Assembly: GCA_035582835.1 (NCBI GenBank)
Contig: JAYKAV010000778.1
Location: 4,610,894-4,674,893 of the forward strand
Reading direction: 5' to 3'
DNA length: 64,000 nt
Source of the DNA: Phoebastria nigripes
Taxonomy: Eukaryota; Chordata; Aves; Procellariiformes; Diomedeidae
Position 1 is the stretch's first letter. Each line of letters opens with the position of its first letter. The position numbers and the translations under genes were made by a program. Under the pieces are notes generated by a model. The model was given only the letters and a program-made list of their open reading frames with translations. It was not told where the DNA came from and did not search any database. Positions 1-36,535 of this stretch are shown piece after piece.

Positions 1-2127
1 CAGAGCAAGGGTTAGATACGGCAAGAGACTTGGCGAGTCAGTAGTGGTCCCTTGGTGGGAACGGCCGTACCTAAAAAGCCTAGAAAAAGACTAAAATAAA
101 AACTTCTAAATTTGATGGAGCCGCAACCCCTGCCCCCCGCTCTGCCCCAGCCCTGCAAAAGGTGAGAGAGAAATGGGGTGGGTTAAATGACCTTAAGTAA
201 AATCCATACTGGAAGGCTTTTCCCATCAGACTCATCACACTTTATTCCAGGTCCTTTCTTTTGCACAAATCATTAGGATTGAAGACTGTAATTAGACATT
301 TGGAAACGGCGTTACTGGCAGCCAGCTACCACCAAGAGGTGCGCAGGGCCAGGGTGCTGCAACACAGGTTGGAAACGGAGACCCCGCTGCAGAAACACAG
401 GCAGCCCTTCTGCCCACGCGGCCGTCGTTTGCTTTCAAGTACCAGGGCTGGTTTGTCCCTTCTCTTTACCTTTCTCCCACTTCTTTTCACCCTCAGGTGT
501 TTTTTGGTTCTGCTCAAAATGCCGCGAGGCAATAAAACCGCAGCAGTGATGAGCAACTGTTTATCTAGCTCAAAACGAGTCACCTTGGCAATGGCAAGCA
601 AAGGTCTCCCATATTCTCCTGCCTTCGTTTTCTCCTGGTTTTGCAGCGATTGGTGTGACTCAGATAACAGCTACGCATGCTAAGTATGCCACCAACCCCG
701 GTTCCAGCAAACGAAGGCATGAATAGGAGAGCTGGCCCGGCTCTGCTTGTAAACTAACAAAAACCTGTGGGTTGCCAAGTACCCCAGAGAATTGCCTGGC
801 CTCTTGGCACTGGCAGCTCCCGAGTTAAAAGGATTCGCCTACCACTGTAACAGCGACCGCTCNCTTTGAAGGCAAGTCCAAGAGCCCCAGCTTTGCAGTT
901 CTCTGTCACTTACAGCTCCATTAGAGAGCGACCCTTTGAGGACAAAGACGTAATTAGAAGATCTGTACGGTTGGTTTCATTACGTTCAACCAGTATGTGG
1001 ACATTAACTATTTCGGACACGGTGACTTTCTGCAAAGCCCAAGTACTACGCTACTTGTTTGCAGCGCTTCTGGTTAATGCCTGGCAACGTACGCCCAGCG
1101 TGGATACTTCAGCCAGGCGCTTAGGGTGTGCTTACACACGATGTCTTCCTCAGCAATCAAGTCAGCTTAAAATTTCCCACCATTACTTGTCCAGATCCTT
1201 GGAGTCGTGTCCTTTACAGCAGGCTCCCACGGNCTGCCGCACAGCAGGACCTGCGGGCTCAGGGGCAGGCACGAGCGGCCCCCGGAGCGAGACGGGACAA
1301 ACTCCTAGGCCAGTGTTGCTGCCAAAGAGACAGACTGATAATCCCATCTTCACAACACAACAAAAAACAGCTAGAAATAGTTTTTTCCTTTGTAAAATTA
1401 ATCAAGTATTTTCTCCCAGCCATTTCTCTAACACACTGACAAAACATGTACTGGCATATTTAAAAAGTAAAGGTAAAAAAANCAAAACATGACAGCTGTG
1501 CACTTGCATTTAAAATAAATGCTCTTCAATACTTGCAGGACCAAACTTCTAACCTGCTACAAGAGAAGGAAATGCATACAGAATATAATGCTTTAATACC
1601 ATTGGTACGAATATAGTTCGTTCACACCCAGAACATCCCAGGTAAGCAAGCCCTATTCCTCCATTACAAAGCCACAACTGACATGAAAAAAGCGTATTTA
1701 ATGCTAGGAACAACATTCCACTTTTGGTACAGAGCAACTTTCTTAACACCATACACAGAAACTTAATCCCTTAGACGTAAGATAACCATATTACTTCCCC
1801 ACTTAGGCACATTTCAAAGTCACCCAAGCATACCTCATCTAATTATTTTTTACAGCGTTATGCAGCATTATTCCCATGATTTAATCCCGACTGAGATCAT
1901 TAGACACTATGGTACCATAAGTAAGCAATTATGACACTGACCTATGTTCTAGGGGACCTGGGCAGGCAAGTGCCTTTGCCATCTATCAGAGGGTAATTTT
2001 CTAATTTGATTTAGACCCTCTCTAGAAAAAAGATAATTTACTTACCTGCTAGCTTTCAAGGACTGCCTTGAAAGCTTCATCAAAAAGTCTGATTTGAACT
2101 AAGATACACAGTATATCTTAGGGGAAG

Positions 2128-2152
2128 AAAAAAAAAAAAAAAAAAAAAAAAA
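2128..2152. repeat. Poly(A) tract, 25 bp
   Basis: An uninterrupted run of 25 A on the plus strand. No retroelement body is recognisable upstream, so I treat it as a simple repeat rather than a tail. Confidence 0.9.
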
Positions 2153-3591
2153 CGTACAGAATGCCAGTATTAGCCGTGTAAGGTAAAACAGGTACAACAG
2201 GCAACGTTAAATCAGACTCAGTCAGGTGCTAAGAAGGTGAAAGAATTAGAGTTAATAAAGAGAAGGCCATAGTCTTTGGGAATACAGCATGTCAACAGAG
2301 GAGGCACATAAAGGTTTAGGAAGTTCTCTCACTGCAGACGCCCACACCCTGGACAAGAGCACTTTGGCATCTCANGATAACCCGAGTCTCCTGTGGGAAC
2401 TGTAATTCAGTGCAAATTCNCTATTGGATTGGTTTTTTCCCCCCAGACTTTTCGCTTGCTCCAGGTGACAGTAAGATTGAGGACAGTCAAACAAGAAACT
2501 TACAAATTAACACGAGGTGCAAAATCAAAGGCAAAGAAGCTTTTCTATGCTGCAGGGACAGGTAGAAAGGGCAATGGGGTACAAGCATCATGCTGTGAGT
2601 GGGATACTGCACCGACTGCGGACCGCTGGGTACCAAAAACCCACAGGTCCAGTAATCGTGGAGTATCAGGCTGCTGCTTTTGAGCACAGGTGTTTTACTA
2701 AAACCACGTTCTTCCTTCCAGCACTTTTACTGCACAAACTCAGCTTGTGGGAGGCAGTGACAAAATGGGAGGACACGTATGTGAAGATGCGGGTAGCACG
2801 ACCGTCCCTTAGAGGCGTGCAGTGGCTCTGCAGCCGAGAGCAAGGAGGCCCTGCTGCTCTCTTTCCGCACCATTGAGGTCCTCCACTTGCTCATTAAAAA
2901 TCACTCTTTGTTGCCATCACACCAACCACTGCACACCTCCACTCCAATCCTCCTCCTCCTCCCCTTCCTCGTGTCCCTCTTATTCTGAGCTCTTTATCTG
3001 TACAAAGCCCAATGCAACGGAGCCCCGGTGCCAGTCAGCAAGCTGGCACCACTAAGGTAACTGCAACAGTCCTTGCTAGAAGACAACAGTACTCACAAGG
3101 CTTGGAAATCACAAGGCTTGGAAATGTTGCATCAGAGGAAAAAATCGAAGAAGCCTTCAGGGGGACAAGATTGTGGACGACAAGATCTACAATCATCAAA
3201 CGTTACTGTTACTTTATCTTTTTTTTTAAAACACAGAGCTCTCTTTTTAATTGAAGACCCAAATTACTAATGTTCTGCTGGCACCAAAGGCCTCACATAG
3301 GTCAGAGTTACAGTCCTGCTGCTGCCATGCAGAGTCTGCAACTAGTGGAAGAGAGGTAAAAATACGAGCGCTAAAAATAATTTCAGATTCAGCCCTATGC
3401 TGGGTCATGAAGANCAGAATCAATACTGGTTTTTGCTCCAGGCAGATTTATGTGTAATAATGTTCTTTCAAAACACTCAACAGTCAAGGGAGACAGAAAA
3501 GTCGGCAAAAACAAATGAGCAGTCCAAAGTTATGAATTCCTGTAATTTTACAGTATCATCCTGAATTTTTAAATAAAATGTGGTATTTCTT

Positions 3592-3607
3592 GGGGGGGGG
3601 GGGGGGG
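3592..3607. repeat. Poly(G) tract, 16 bp
   Basis: An uninterrupted run of 16 G on the plus strand. It may form a quadruplex, and its length is prone to sequencing error. Confidence 0.85.
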
Positions 3608-4516
3608 AAGTCACTGTTGGAAGTTCCTAGGAGTGGAGGAACCTAGAGAAAAACAGTAGAGCAGAAAATTTGATTGTAAACAAAAAACCAAACCACTGCA
3701 GGTAAATGTGCCAGACTTTGCTCAAGGCACCCTCCATTGGTAAGGTCAAATATGAAGTACCTTTAGGGATGCTACTCTTGGGATGGTAAAACTCAACAGA
3801 TGGATTCCTCTTCTTAGCATATGTTGATGGGGAGGGGTAACAGCAGCAGATATTAACTGTCATGTGTACTTAAAGACAAAAAAAATACATAAACCATTCT
3901 GGCATACTTAAGAACCCAAACTTCTTTCATAAAAGCATATAGACCATACTCTTCATACATGACTTGTGAAACAAGTGGCAAAAATTCTATTACCAACTTC
4001 TTCAGGAAGAACTAAACACCAGCCTTCCCTGCTGAAGCAGATTACTGCACTAGTTTGAAAAAGGAGAAAAAGAAAACTGATGTTTAATTGTAAATACTTA
4101 ACCTATATAAATATGGGAAGGAACAGAAGGGTGACTTCTCTCGCTATGTGCTCAAGTCAGGAATTATTAATAAGAGAACAAAACTCCAAAACTTATGCTT
4201 TNGCAATTCTGCTCCGCTCTCCATAAAATGTAAAAAGTCTGAATCATTCATGATCTGAATTATTTATAACACGGATGAATTTTTGACTTAAATAAATTTC
4301 AGCAGAAAAATCCAAAACATTTTACCCAGAGNAGGCTGCTGGGTTTTTTTTTCCCTTCACATCACAGAAATGGGGAAAAAAAAAAATCTCCTGTCTTTCA
4401 GGCAGGAGGCCTAGAAGACATAAATTGATCAATTCTTTTCAAAGCTAGGTATCTCAGTTCTCTCTACTGTGTCATCAAATACCTTACCCACCTAGTATAA
4501 CAGAGGAGTGGAAGAT

Positions 4517-4541
4517 TAAATAAATAAATAAATAATAATAA
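4517..4541. repeat. TAAA/AATA microsatellite
   Basis: Three to four TAAA units run into AAT trinucleotide units. It is a short simple repeat in the intergenic region. Confidence 0.85.
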
Positions 4542-6086
4542 TCCTGCAATTGGACTAAACGTCTGAATACTGCTGAACTCTACACAGGAGCGCCTGGCAT
4601 ACAGGTTAGTTCCTAGCCTTCCCCCCACAGTTCCCTGGAAGGAATTGTCCTTACGCAATTTCCAAGAACCATGAGCAAGCTCTTCCCCTCCACCCCCAAA
4701 AGTTTGTCTCTTATGTTGCACTTTTTCCCCCTCTGTATTTCTGCTATCTTTAGTTTGATCACTGCTATACCCCCTCCATTGATTTGCAGTAATGCTCTCC
4801 ATTCACTCACGCACCGCCCGAGGAGAGGGATGCCCTCTGCGGGCAGCTCAGATGCCGATCAGAGTCTTGTGGGAGCGAAGGATGGAGACGTAGGCTGGTG
4901 GTACCTGTGCCTACGGACTGTACAAATAAATAATTCCTACCGTTGCTGCATTAGGCTACATCACAAGTAGCAGCACATAAACGGTGCTCCGTAAACATTC
5001 CTCTGCTCTTACTGTGCTGCTTCTCTACACTATTCTTACCTTGGATAGTTTGATTACAGTTATTATGCTTCGGTATAATCTCTTGAAAAATATTTTTTCT
5101 ATTTTTTTCCCTCCTTTGCCTCCTGTTCTCCCTGACTGCAAAGCTACCATGGGTATTATACCTACACTACTTTCAAGAATTCAGCGGAAATAATGTAGAT
5201 TCTTGTCTTAGGTAGCAAAAATATACCAGTGTCACCAAACTTTATTATAATATGTATCATTAAAACACCTACACTGCTCGGGCAATTTGATAGTACAGAA
5301 TTTAAAAATGTTAACCTATCTTACCAGCAAAATCTATAGCCGCAAAAATGCCTGGAGCGTCATTGTCACAGCTTCCTTCAAGAGACTCTGATGGTATTTT
5401 AGGAACGTACTTCCAGCTTCAAAATAACTTGCTCATCCTTCTATTTATAAGGAAGTTTCACACTTTCATAAACCAATGTGTTAGCGTCTTACTTGCCCTG
5501 CAATAAAATTCACTAAAACAATCTCACAAATCAACATGTGAATTTAAACACGTGAATTTATCTTTACATTAATGGAGAGAGCTTTAACAGCAGACTTAGT
5601 CATACAGAAGTTCAACCTTTTATAGCATTCTAATTTTACGTTTAGTTTCTTTGNTTTTTTGCCAGTCTACAATGAAATACTTTAAAGCGCATTAAGATCA
5701 CCATCTTAACTTGTGAACCACACAACTTTAACGCTTATCTGTAAGTGAGAATTACTTCTGGAGCTAGAATTACCAGATGTAACAAAGGCTTTCTTATTTC
5801 TTCCCCCGAAGATTCTTCTAAAAAAAAAAAAAGTCTAAATTCAGTTTAGTGTGTATTCATGCAAGTAAATTTTCTTCCAGACTTCTCAATGACAGATTTT
5901 CTGACAGTCCTAGTCACTTTAAAACACATGGAAGATTATATAGTCATTCTACTGTATTTTTGAACAGTCTGATGGACTAAACAGAGGCCTAGAGAGGTTT
6001 ATTTAGCATTAACCAGTTTTATTATTTATAGCATCATAAAGCAGACTGAAGAATTAGAGATGCACAACTGAAAATTTCTCAAGCAT

Positions 6087-6092
6087 TTTATT
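6087..6092 (-). terminator. Candidate LARP7 polyadenylation signal
   Basis: AATAAA on the minus strand, about 370 bases past the LARP7 stop codon. It is the first canonical hexamer I find after the stop. Another lies at 6018-6023, and either could be used. Confidence 0.4.
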
Positions 6093-6334
6093 TCATATCC
6101 TAGTGTATAAAACTTCAACATACAAAAAAAAAAATCAGAAGGGAACCAAAGCAAGATCTCTTAATACATTTTTTCCAGAAAGCTTTACCTAAAGGCTCAG
6201 AAGCAGTAAACATTCAGCCTATTTAAAAATGAGATTCAGAACAATCTTCAAACTTGCAGTCTGCAGAATTATGAATCAAACGGACCGGGTTTTGATGCCT
6301 TCTTAAAAACGGTTTAGTTGCTGCAAGCAGTGGT

Positions 6335-6417
6335 GTTTGTGGGGTTTGTTTACGGTTGTGTGTTTTTTTTGGTTGTGGGTTTTTTTGGATTTTTTTTTTC
6401 GTTTGTTTGTTTGTTTT
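6335..6417. repeat. GT/T-rich low-complexity stretch in LARP7 3' UTR
   Basis: Plus-strand T runs alternate with GTTT units, ending in three or four GTTT repeats. In the LARP7 mRNA it would be an A/CAAA-rich 3' UTR segment about 40 to 120 bases past the stop. Confidence 0.75.
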
Positions 6418-6457
6418 TAAATACCTAGTTCACTTTTGAGGTCACAATCAGTCTTGG

Positions 6458-30211
<23,754 letters not shown>

Positions 30212-30219
30212 TCTGTCAA

Positions 30220-33200
30220 CTGAAAGTTACATAGAACCTTTGAGAAAAATCAAAACATTCTTATTTCAAGGAGTAAACGTTCTTGTTTTATCTTACATTA
30301 AAAACTTCACGCATCCCCTGTGAGACTATGTGCCATTCATTATTTGTAGCGTAGAAAAATACAAAGCATACAGAAGATGAGGAAAATTAGATCACATAAT
30401 AACCGTGTGGTGACGACTAAGCTGGAACTCATGTCTCATCGCACCTAGTACTGCCCTGTAGCCACAGAGATTCACCGCAAGCAAGTTGGTACCAAACTGC
30501 AGGCTTTTCATTTATGATTTGTACTATTGTGTTAATTCAGAATGCCTTGTGAACAGTCTGCCCTCCCCATTAGATTTCTAACAGCAGCTTTTGAATTTCA
30601 GCAGCAGTCATGGGATTCACAGATCCAATCGCTTCTGCGAGTTGTCGGACAAGCAGCGCTATTACAAATATATATAAGTGAATTCTTTAAAGCACTTGTG
30701 CAGGTCACAAAGTATGTTTTAATAATACATAACTTCCCTGTTACCAGAAAAGCAAGCTACTTGCTCAAGAGAGCCTACAAAAACTAAATCTAAAAAGCAG
30801 ACAATTTCCCTCCCAATAAACACATTTTCTTAGACTTGAAAAAAAGACAGAAATAATTAGTTCTCCACTCCCCATATCTCCCGTACAAACCATTAGAAAG
30901 AACACACAAAAAACCCAGAGTGCTATACACTTCAGAAATAACCCTTTTATGTAGAAGGCGAAGCAGGGGGAAAAAAAAAAAGCTGGATTATATAGAAGAC
31001 TTCTGAAAAGGCTGGCCAAGGGACCGTGCTCAGCAGGCATATATCGTAAATCCAGTGGTTGCAAACAGGTTACACTGACACACATACAGCAGCTGAAGAG
31101 CTCGCTGCAAAAATTTATGGTACGGCCTCCAAATGAGAAGCTTCTATTAATCCTCATAAATAAATACAATGTAAAGATATACCTGGACACCCAGTTGATA
31201 TTCATGGCAGGTCCGGTAAAGTTTGTTTTTAAAAATTGTCTTTGTTATGTCAAAAATGCAAACCACTCACTCTGTCGATTGCCAAGGCCCTACCAAAGAG
31301 CAGGAATTCAAAACCTTCCAATCCTGCCTTTGAGTATGTTCTAACACATTCTTTCTTGCAAGTCCATGTGTCAATCACTGTGTGCTACACTGAAACAGAC
31401 ATTTTTCCTTTCTTTGGTTAGGGCTCTTTCATCAGCTGTCACTGATTTTAATGGCAAACCGAGTTCTGTCAGAACCTCAGAATCGGGCCGCTAGAAATTA
31501 GGGACTAACTAGAGTTAAGTGACTTGAATGTACAGATTTACCTTGAAAAATATAAACCCTTTTTAATGCATCAATTTATCTTTTTTGTTCACATTTCAAT
31601 TCGCTGCAGCTAGTCAGTCCTCCTTGAAAACTGCCAGTCACCACGGTACTTCATTTTACATGAGCAAAACAAAGCCAAAAGCAGACAGCTTTTTGAAAAT
31701 GAAATTAACACAAAAATTAAAGTAATTAATGTAGCAATCAGCATATGAAAGACTTCTCAGCTCTCTGCCAAGGCAACATAGAAGGAAACGTGAGTACAGT
31801 CATTACAGAGGAAGCCCACCTCTACAACAGGATGACAAAAATGGAAATGGTCTTCAAATTATTGTGCAAATCAGGCTTCCTTAGCCGGATATCAGTTTCT
31901 CTCCCTGCTGTGAGCTGACCACTCAAGATAGTGAAAGGTCAGCAATTACCTTGAAAAGATAAGCCAGGTAAAACTCCCAACCGAAGCAGAAGTTCAAGCT
32001 CCATTCAAGCCCTTCAGCAAGATATTTATATTAATAATCAGCAGAACAATATACTACTTAGCTGAGGGCTATAGTGAGTTGCACCATTAAAGGTAAAGCA
32101 TCATTATGGGATATTTCTGGTGGCTGAACAGTATTAAATGACCACACTGACATATAATGAACGTCGCTTATGTACAGCAAAGCTTTATTTTAAGAAGCCA
32201 TCTAAGCGTTTCATGCATTTTGAGTCACTCAGCCTTGGGACCTCCTTCCCAGGAGAGAGGTTCTCATTCAAGCTTAAAGAAAAACGGCTGCAAGCGGTAT
32301 TCTGGGCTTCTCCCCCACACCCCTCACTTTGTGCTACTCACTTTCTAAATGAAGCTTTGAGAAAATTACTTGGAGGAGCTTGGAAATACAGAGTCAGCGC
32401 AAATGTCAGCTATGAATCTATAATTAGAATCTGTATACCATCTTACAGTTAGTAGTGAAATACTTATACCTGAGACAACACTGGATTAAAACTCAGGATT
32501 TAAGAAAATACTGTTCATAAGTAAGCATGGCAATAACTCATAGCACTCGGTTTTTTTGTTGGTGTTCTCTTCATTTGCAATTCCTCTTGCAAACCTCAAC
32601 TCATCAATGAAAGCTGCAATGCCAAGGTATAAGATAGTCTGTATTTGTGACCCGTCAGCTCTTACACTGCCGGCCTCACAGCTGCAAGCACTGTTCTGAT
32701 AAACAATTAAAATCAGAAGAAAGCAAAGGCAGGGTCAAAACTTCACTCTGTTAAAGCAAAGCAGCTGCCATCTCTTAGCTTTCCTCAAATGAAATAAAAC
32801 CACAGCGCCTCTATGTGCGAGCGTGAAACCAGGAAAAGGAAGGACAATTAAGCAGGGGGAAGGAACTCTAAGAAAGCAAAGATAATGTAAATCAAAATAA
32901 TACAGGTCCGCACAAATCTAACTTATCTATACTCTCTAAAAGGGAAATATTAAACATGTTGGTGCTAACCTGTACACAGCCAAATTCCAAACCCAACTTC
33001 TATTGTTATAAAGATCTAGAAAAACATAATCAAATTTAACTGTAAGCCAGGGTCTGGAAGAAACAGCAATCCAGTTACAAAATATCCTTTATTCTTTTAT
33101 ATTAAGCATTGAAGCAAATGCTTGCTTGCTTTGGGCATTTTAAATAGCAAAATGGGGCAAGGGGTGGGGGGGAGGAGAACGAATCATTCAAAATACTTTT

Positions 33201-34892
33201 TATACTATGAAAATGTTTCCATATAGTCAGTGGCAACGCTTCCTCTTCTGGACATTTACTCCAAAATAAATGCAAGTATTCAGCAAACCTGAAACTACTT
33301 TCAAAGACACNTTCTGTAATCCACCTTGGGTATTCTTACTCTAAGATACACACAGGCAGAGCTGCAGCAGTTTAAGTTCCTATCCTGCCTTGTAACCTCA
33401 CTCTAGGGAAAGTGAGCTAAGAAAGGACAGAAGTTAATACACGGTGACCAGCACAATTTTCTTACCCTAAAAACAGAGAACCTCCTGCTTTTTCCCCGTT
33501 TTAAGCAAGGAAACCAATACATCATTTTAAACCTACATTTAAGGCATTCAAGAGACATCACGAAACTGGTGTGCTCACGAACAGAAAAGGCTTTGCTTCC
33601 ACATGACCGTGATGGGTGTTAATGCTGTTTCCGGACATCGGCAGATCCTACCGTGTCAGTCCTGCCGTGGTTACCCTTTTCTCTGTCATTACGAGAGGCN
33701 GAAAGTGGGTTTTTAATGAAATGCAGGCCCGCAACACAAGACTATGATTAGATGGATTCAGCTATGTGAACCAACAGTTCGCTGACACCAAGAGGGCAGC
33801 CCAGCTCTCTCATCTTACTTGCTACACAGTCCTCCCTCAGCGTATCTCGCCCTCTGGTAAGCCAGTTCAACTCTGTGACTTGAGAAGTAAGTTGCTATTT
33901 TCTGGTCCTTCCCTGCTGGATGAGTGGGTTAAACCAACTCATTAAGGAGCNGAATAAGCAGCAGAGCTGATGAAGGGAAGCAGCGGGAATAAGCACTTGG
34001 GAGGAGGATAGAGGTGGGCACAAAATTAAGACATTCTGCTGCCCTATTAGCAGCTGCACAAACTGGTCCAGAAGCGCTGCGTAACTGTAGGAGAACCTCA
34101 TCTTCGTTACCCTTCAAACAAAAGGGAAACACACAACGTAAAACAGATTTTTCTAGCCCCGACTTAATCNTTGCCAGCGTAGCAACTGGCTAAATCCCAG
34201 TTCCCGAGAAGGCCGACCGCCATACATCTGCCAGTTGCACGGGTACTGACCACTGCAGGTTTCAGCACTGCTGCTGCGCTTGCTCACGGACCTTGCATGC
34301 ATAAAAAAAGTAAAGCAAGCCCAAAGTCAGCCACTCCCCACGTCTCCCCCTCAACATGGGACGTTTTCCTCCAACGCGAGGTGTCAGGTCTTGACCACGC
34401 GTAAAGGCACCCCAGCCAACACCGTGCTTCACCTGAAGGCAAAGTCAGCAGTCGGGCTCGAAGGGCTGCGGCGGCAGAACCGCGGGTAGACGTTGAAGGA
34501 CAAGGGCGGTTAGAAAGCCTCAAGAAGGAGCCACATAGGTCGGGAGAAGTGGGCACCGGGAAGGAAGGATGCCCAGGAGCCGGGCACGGGGAGGGGGCAG
34601 AGGGCCGCTGCAGGCGAAGCCAGGACACGGTTAAGGGGCACGAATGGCGGTACTCATGGGCGACACGCAGGGAACGACGCTGCCCTGACAAGACGGCTCC
34701 CGCCCGCCCGCCTGAGGGGCCCGACCAACCGCCCGGCACGCGCAACCCCCTCAGCCCAACGAACGCCGCCTCTCCTGGCCGCACGAGGCGCGCCCGGCGC
34801 ATGCGCCCGGCGGCGGGGAGGGGGGGGCGGCAGCGCCCCCTGCCTGTGCCGCCGCCGCCGCGACCGGCTGCCCCCCGCCGCGCACCGCTGAC
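30220..34892 (-). other. LARP7 intron 1 (predicted)
   Basis: About 4.7 kb lies between the first coding exon and the promoter island. I see no conserved coding exon. The frames here on both strands lack family motifs. The intron must exist because the first coding exon begins at a clear acceptor. Confidence 0.65.
34797..34806. promoter_or_regulatory. NRF1-type palindrome 1
   Basis: A perfect GCGCATGCGC, the NRF1 consensus core, on the LARP7 side of the island. Confidence 0.7.
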
Positions 34893-34960
34893 CTGCCGCC
34901 GCGCCCGCAGGGGCTCGCCAGGCGACGTCACCGCAGGGACACCGGGCCGCGCCGTCCGCG
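34893..34960 (-). other. LARP7: Candidate LARP7 noncoding exon 1 (donor end)
   Basis: A possible donor GCAG|GTCAGC on the minus strand follows 34893. It would splice to the acceptor at 30220-30221. The transcription start and the true donor are not determinable from sequence alone. The right boundary is nominal. Confidence 0.3.
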
Positions 34961-35065
34961 CCCGCCTCTCGCAACCGGCCCTGCCCCCTCCGCGGCCCCG
35001 TTCTCGTCGTCAATCCCGGCGCGACGCGCTGCCCCCGCAGGGAGAAAAGCCCCGCGGCGCCGCCC

Positions 35066-35075
35066 GCGCATGCGC
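35066..35075. promoter_or_regulatory. NRF1-type palindrome 2
   Basis: A second perfect GCGCATGCGC, 260 bases from the first and about 100 bases upstream of the likely ZGRF1 start. Confidence 0.7.
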
Positions 35076-35109
35076 AGCGCAGCAGGAGGGGGGGCGCGCT
35101 GGGCTGGGG

Positions 35110-35117
35110 TCACGTGA
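35110..35117. promoter_or_regulatory. E-box / USF-type site TCACGTGA
   Basis: A perfect 8-bp palindrome TCACGTGA in the promoter island. It fits USF/MITF/TFE family consensus sites. Confidence 0.6.
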
Positions 35118-35160
35118 TTTCCTTCTCGCGTCGCGGTGGTCTGACGCCACGCGGGCTGCG

Positions 35161-35168
35161 GCGGGAAA
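35161..35168 (+). promoter_or_regulatory. E2F-like site
   Basis: GCGGGAAA, followed by TTTCG, just upstream of the likely ZGRF1 start. An E2F element would suit an S-phase repair helicase, but this is inference. Confidence 0.5.
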
Positions 35169-35169
35169 T

Positions 35170-35228
35170 TTCGAACGCGGGGAGGGAGCGCGGCGGCCGC
35201 CATGATCCTGCGCGCCCGCCCGTGACAG
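35170..35228 (+). other. ZGRF1: ZGRF1 noncoding exon 1 (5' boundary approximate)
   Basis: The donor GACAG|GTGGGT after 35228 fits splicing to the 36455 acceptor. The exon contains a complete upstream ORF of seven codons (35202-35225) in a GCCGCCATGA context. The start of the exon is unknown, so whether the uATG is transcribed depends on TSS position. Confidence 0.55.
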
Positions 35229-36454
35229 GTGGGTAGGGCCGGGGTGGCCGTTGGGCTCCTCAGCCGGAGCGACCGCCCCCGGGGGTCGGGGGGCGGCTAA
35301 CGACGGGGGACGTCCCCGGGGGGGGGGGCTTCGGTTGGCGGGGATGCGCTCAGCGAAGCCCCCGGGGGGAAGCGGCCTTGGATCCAATACTGCCGTGCTG
35401 AAGGAANTGCGTATGGCTGATGGGTTAAAAAGGGCCCGTCTGGGCTGTGTGGAGAAAGCGGCTTTAGATCGGTATGAAGGCGTGCTAGCAGCGTTGCTCT
35501 TCCTCCCTGTTGCCGTGGCATTCCGTGTTGAACGACAGTAAGCGTTCGCATTCACCCAGCTGCTTTTAAGAGCTAAAGGAGTAATTCTGTGTCCTGTAAG
35601 GTTTCCAAGCTTTCGCACCTTACTAAAACACCCGGGGACTGCCGAGAAGGTGGCAGCCGTAAGAACCAGCGTGAATCTCTCTCTCCCTTCTTAATATAAA
35701 CCGTTTCTCGCTAATCCACAGCATAAAAGTAGCTGACAATCTCATCGCTGGTGATCGTTTTCATGGCAGTGCTGTTAACGGGTTGAATTAAGGTCGCCAG
35801 CGCGGCTCTCCGAACACGGATGCAAATCTTAGAACTGATCAAATATTACAAGCCAGTCTGTAGAGCAGTAAGTCACAGCTTCTGGAGATGAGTTGCTTTT
35901 ATAATGATTTCTTCCTGGTTTCATCATCGAAGGCTATTNTGAAAGTTATTGTGATCTAACTTTCAATATGTAAAGAGGCTTGACTTCACGGGTAGCTGGT
36001 TTTGAGAGTCCGTTATCTTTAACATGAATTAAGCATGCATGACCAAATCCAGAGTCCATAAACTTGCGACAAAATTATTCTGTTAATAGCTTCTGTGGTG
36101 GTTTTTTTCGCTGTCAGTAAACGTGTTTAGGATAATTTGTTAATTCTGAATAGCAGTATGATCGCTGGAGTTTTCAGAGTTGCCAGCCATTCATTTAAAT
36201 GAATGAATTCCCCTGAAAGTTAGAAAATATGTTGGCATCTATAAAAAAGCCATTTTTTACCAGTAGTCTTTCTGTTAGATTGTTTTCAAGGTTTCTCTTT
36301 AAAATGCCCACATCAGCTATACCCCACTGTTTTGACGTTGTCTTGCATCTAGCTTTCTTCCTTTGAGGGGAAAAAAAGCGAACTGACATCTATTTTTTTG
36401 TCAATACGTTTCTTCACAACTCTGGTGGATTCTGAACATTTCCCTGTCTCTCAG

Positions 36455-36535
36455 GCTGTCTGAAGATGTGAATATTTGTGAAATAAGCTGTTGGATGACT
36501 GTTTTGGCAAAGCAATGGCTTCTCAAGAATTTACT
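36455..36535 (+). CDS. ZGRF1: ZGRF1 first coding exon
   Basis: Acceptor CTCTCAG and donor TTACT|GTAAGT. Sixty bases of 5' UTR precede ATG at 36515, which encodes MASQEFT. The UTR holds an ATG-TGA minimal ORF (36472) and an ATG at 36497 in another frame that reads past the main start. Confidence 0.9.

Larger units (their letters stand above)
1..6086. other. Intergenic region downstream of LARP7, no gene recognised
   Basis: I see no coding exon, RNA gene or recognisable transposon here. The open frames are short or lack any family motif. The longest, 866-1492 on the plus strand, contains undetermined bases and has no recognisable domain. The content is AT-rich unique sequence with simple tracts: 25 A at 2128-2152, 16 G at 3592-3607 and a TAAA/AATA microsatellite at 4517-4541. 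Distal 3' UTR of LARP7 could extend into the right end. Confidence 0.6.
34440..35400. promoter_or_regulatory. CpG-island bidirectional promoter of LARP7 and ZGRF1
   Basis: This is the only long GC- and CpG-dense block inside the window, and it sits between two divergently transcribed genes. Most likely the LARP7 start lies in its left or central part and the ZGRF1 start near 35170-35200. It contains two GCGCATGCGC palindromes (34797-34806, 35066-35075), a TCACGTGA box (35110-35117), an E2F-like GCGGGAAA (35161-35168), a CRE-like CGACGTCA (34923-34930) and a YY1-like GCCGCCAT (35196-35203). Large open frames across it are composition artefacts. Confidence 0.85.

Noticed and set aside
866..1492. 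208-codon plus-strand open frame in the left intergenic region
   Set aside because: It has no recognisable domain, includes undetermined bases, and there is no supporting second exon or regulatory context.
2128..2152. Poly(A) tract as the tail of a processed pseudogene or SINE
   Set aside because: No coding or element body and no target-site duplication could be recognised upstream.
34284..35205. Long open frames on both strands across the promoter (215 and 218 codons)
   Set aside because: They lie in the CpG island, where stop codons are rare. Their products are Arg/Pro/Gly/Ala composition without domains, and both overlap promoter elements.
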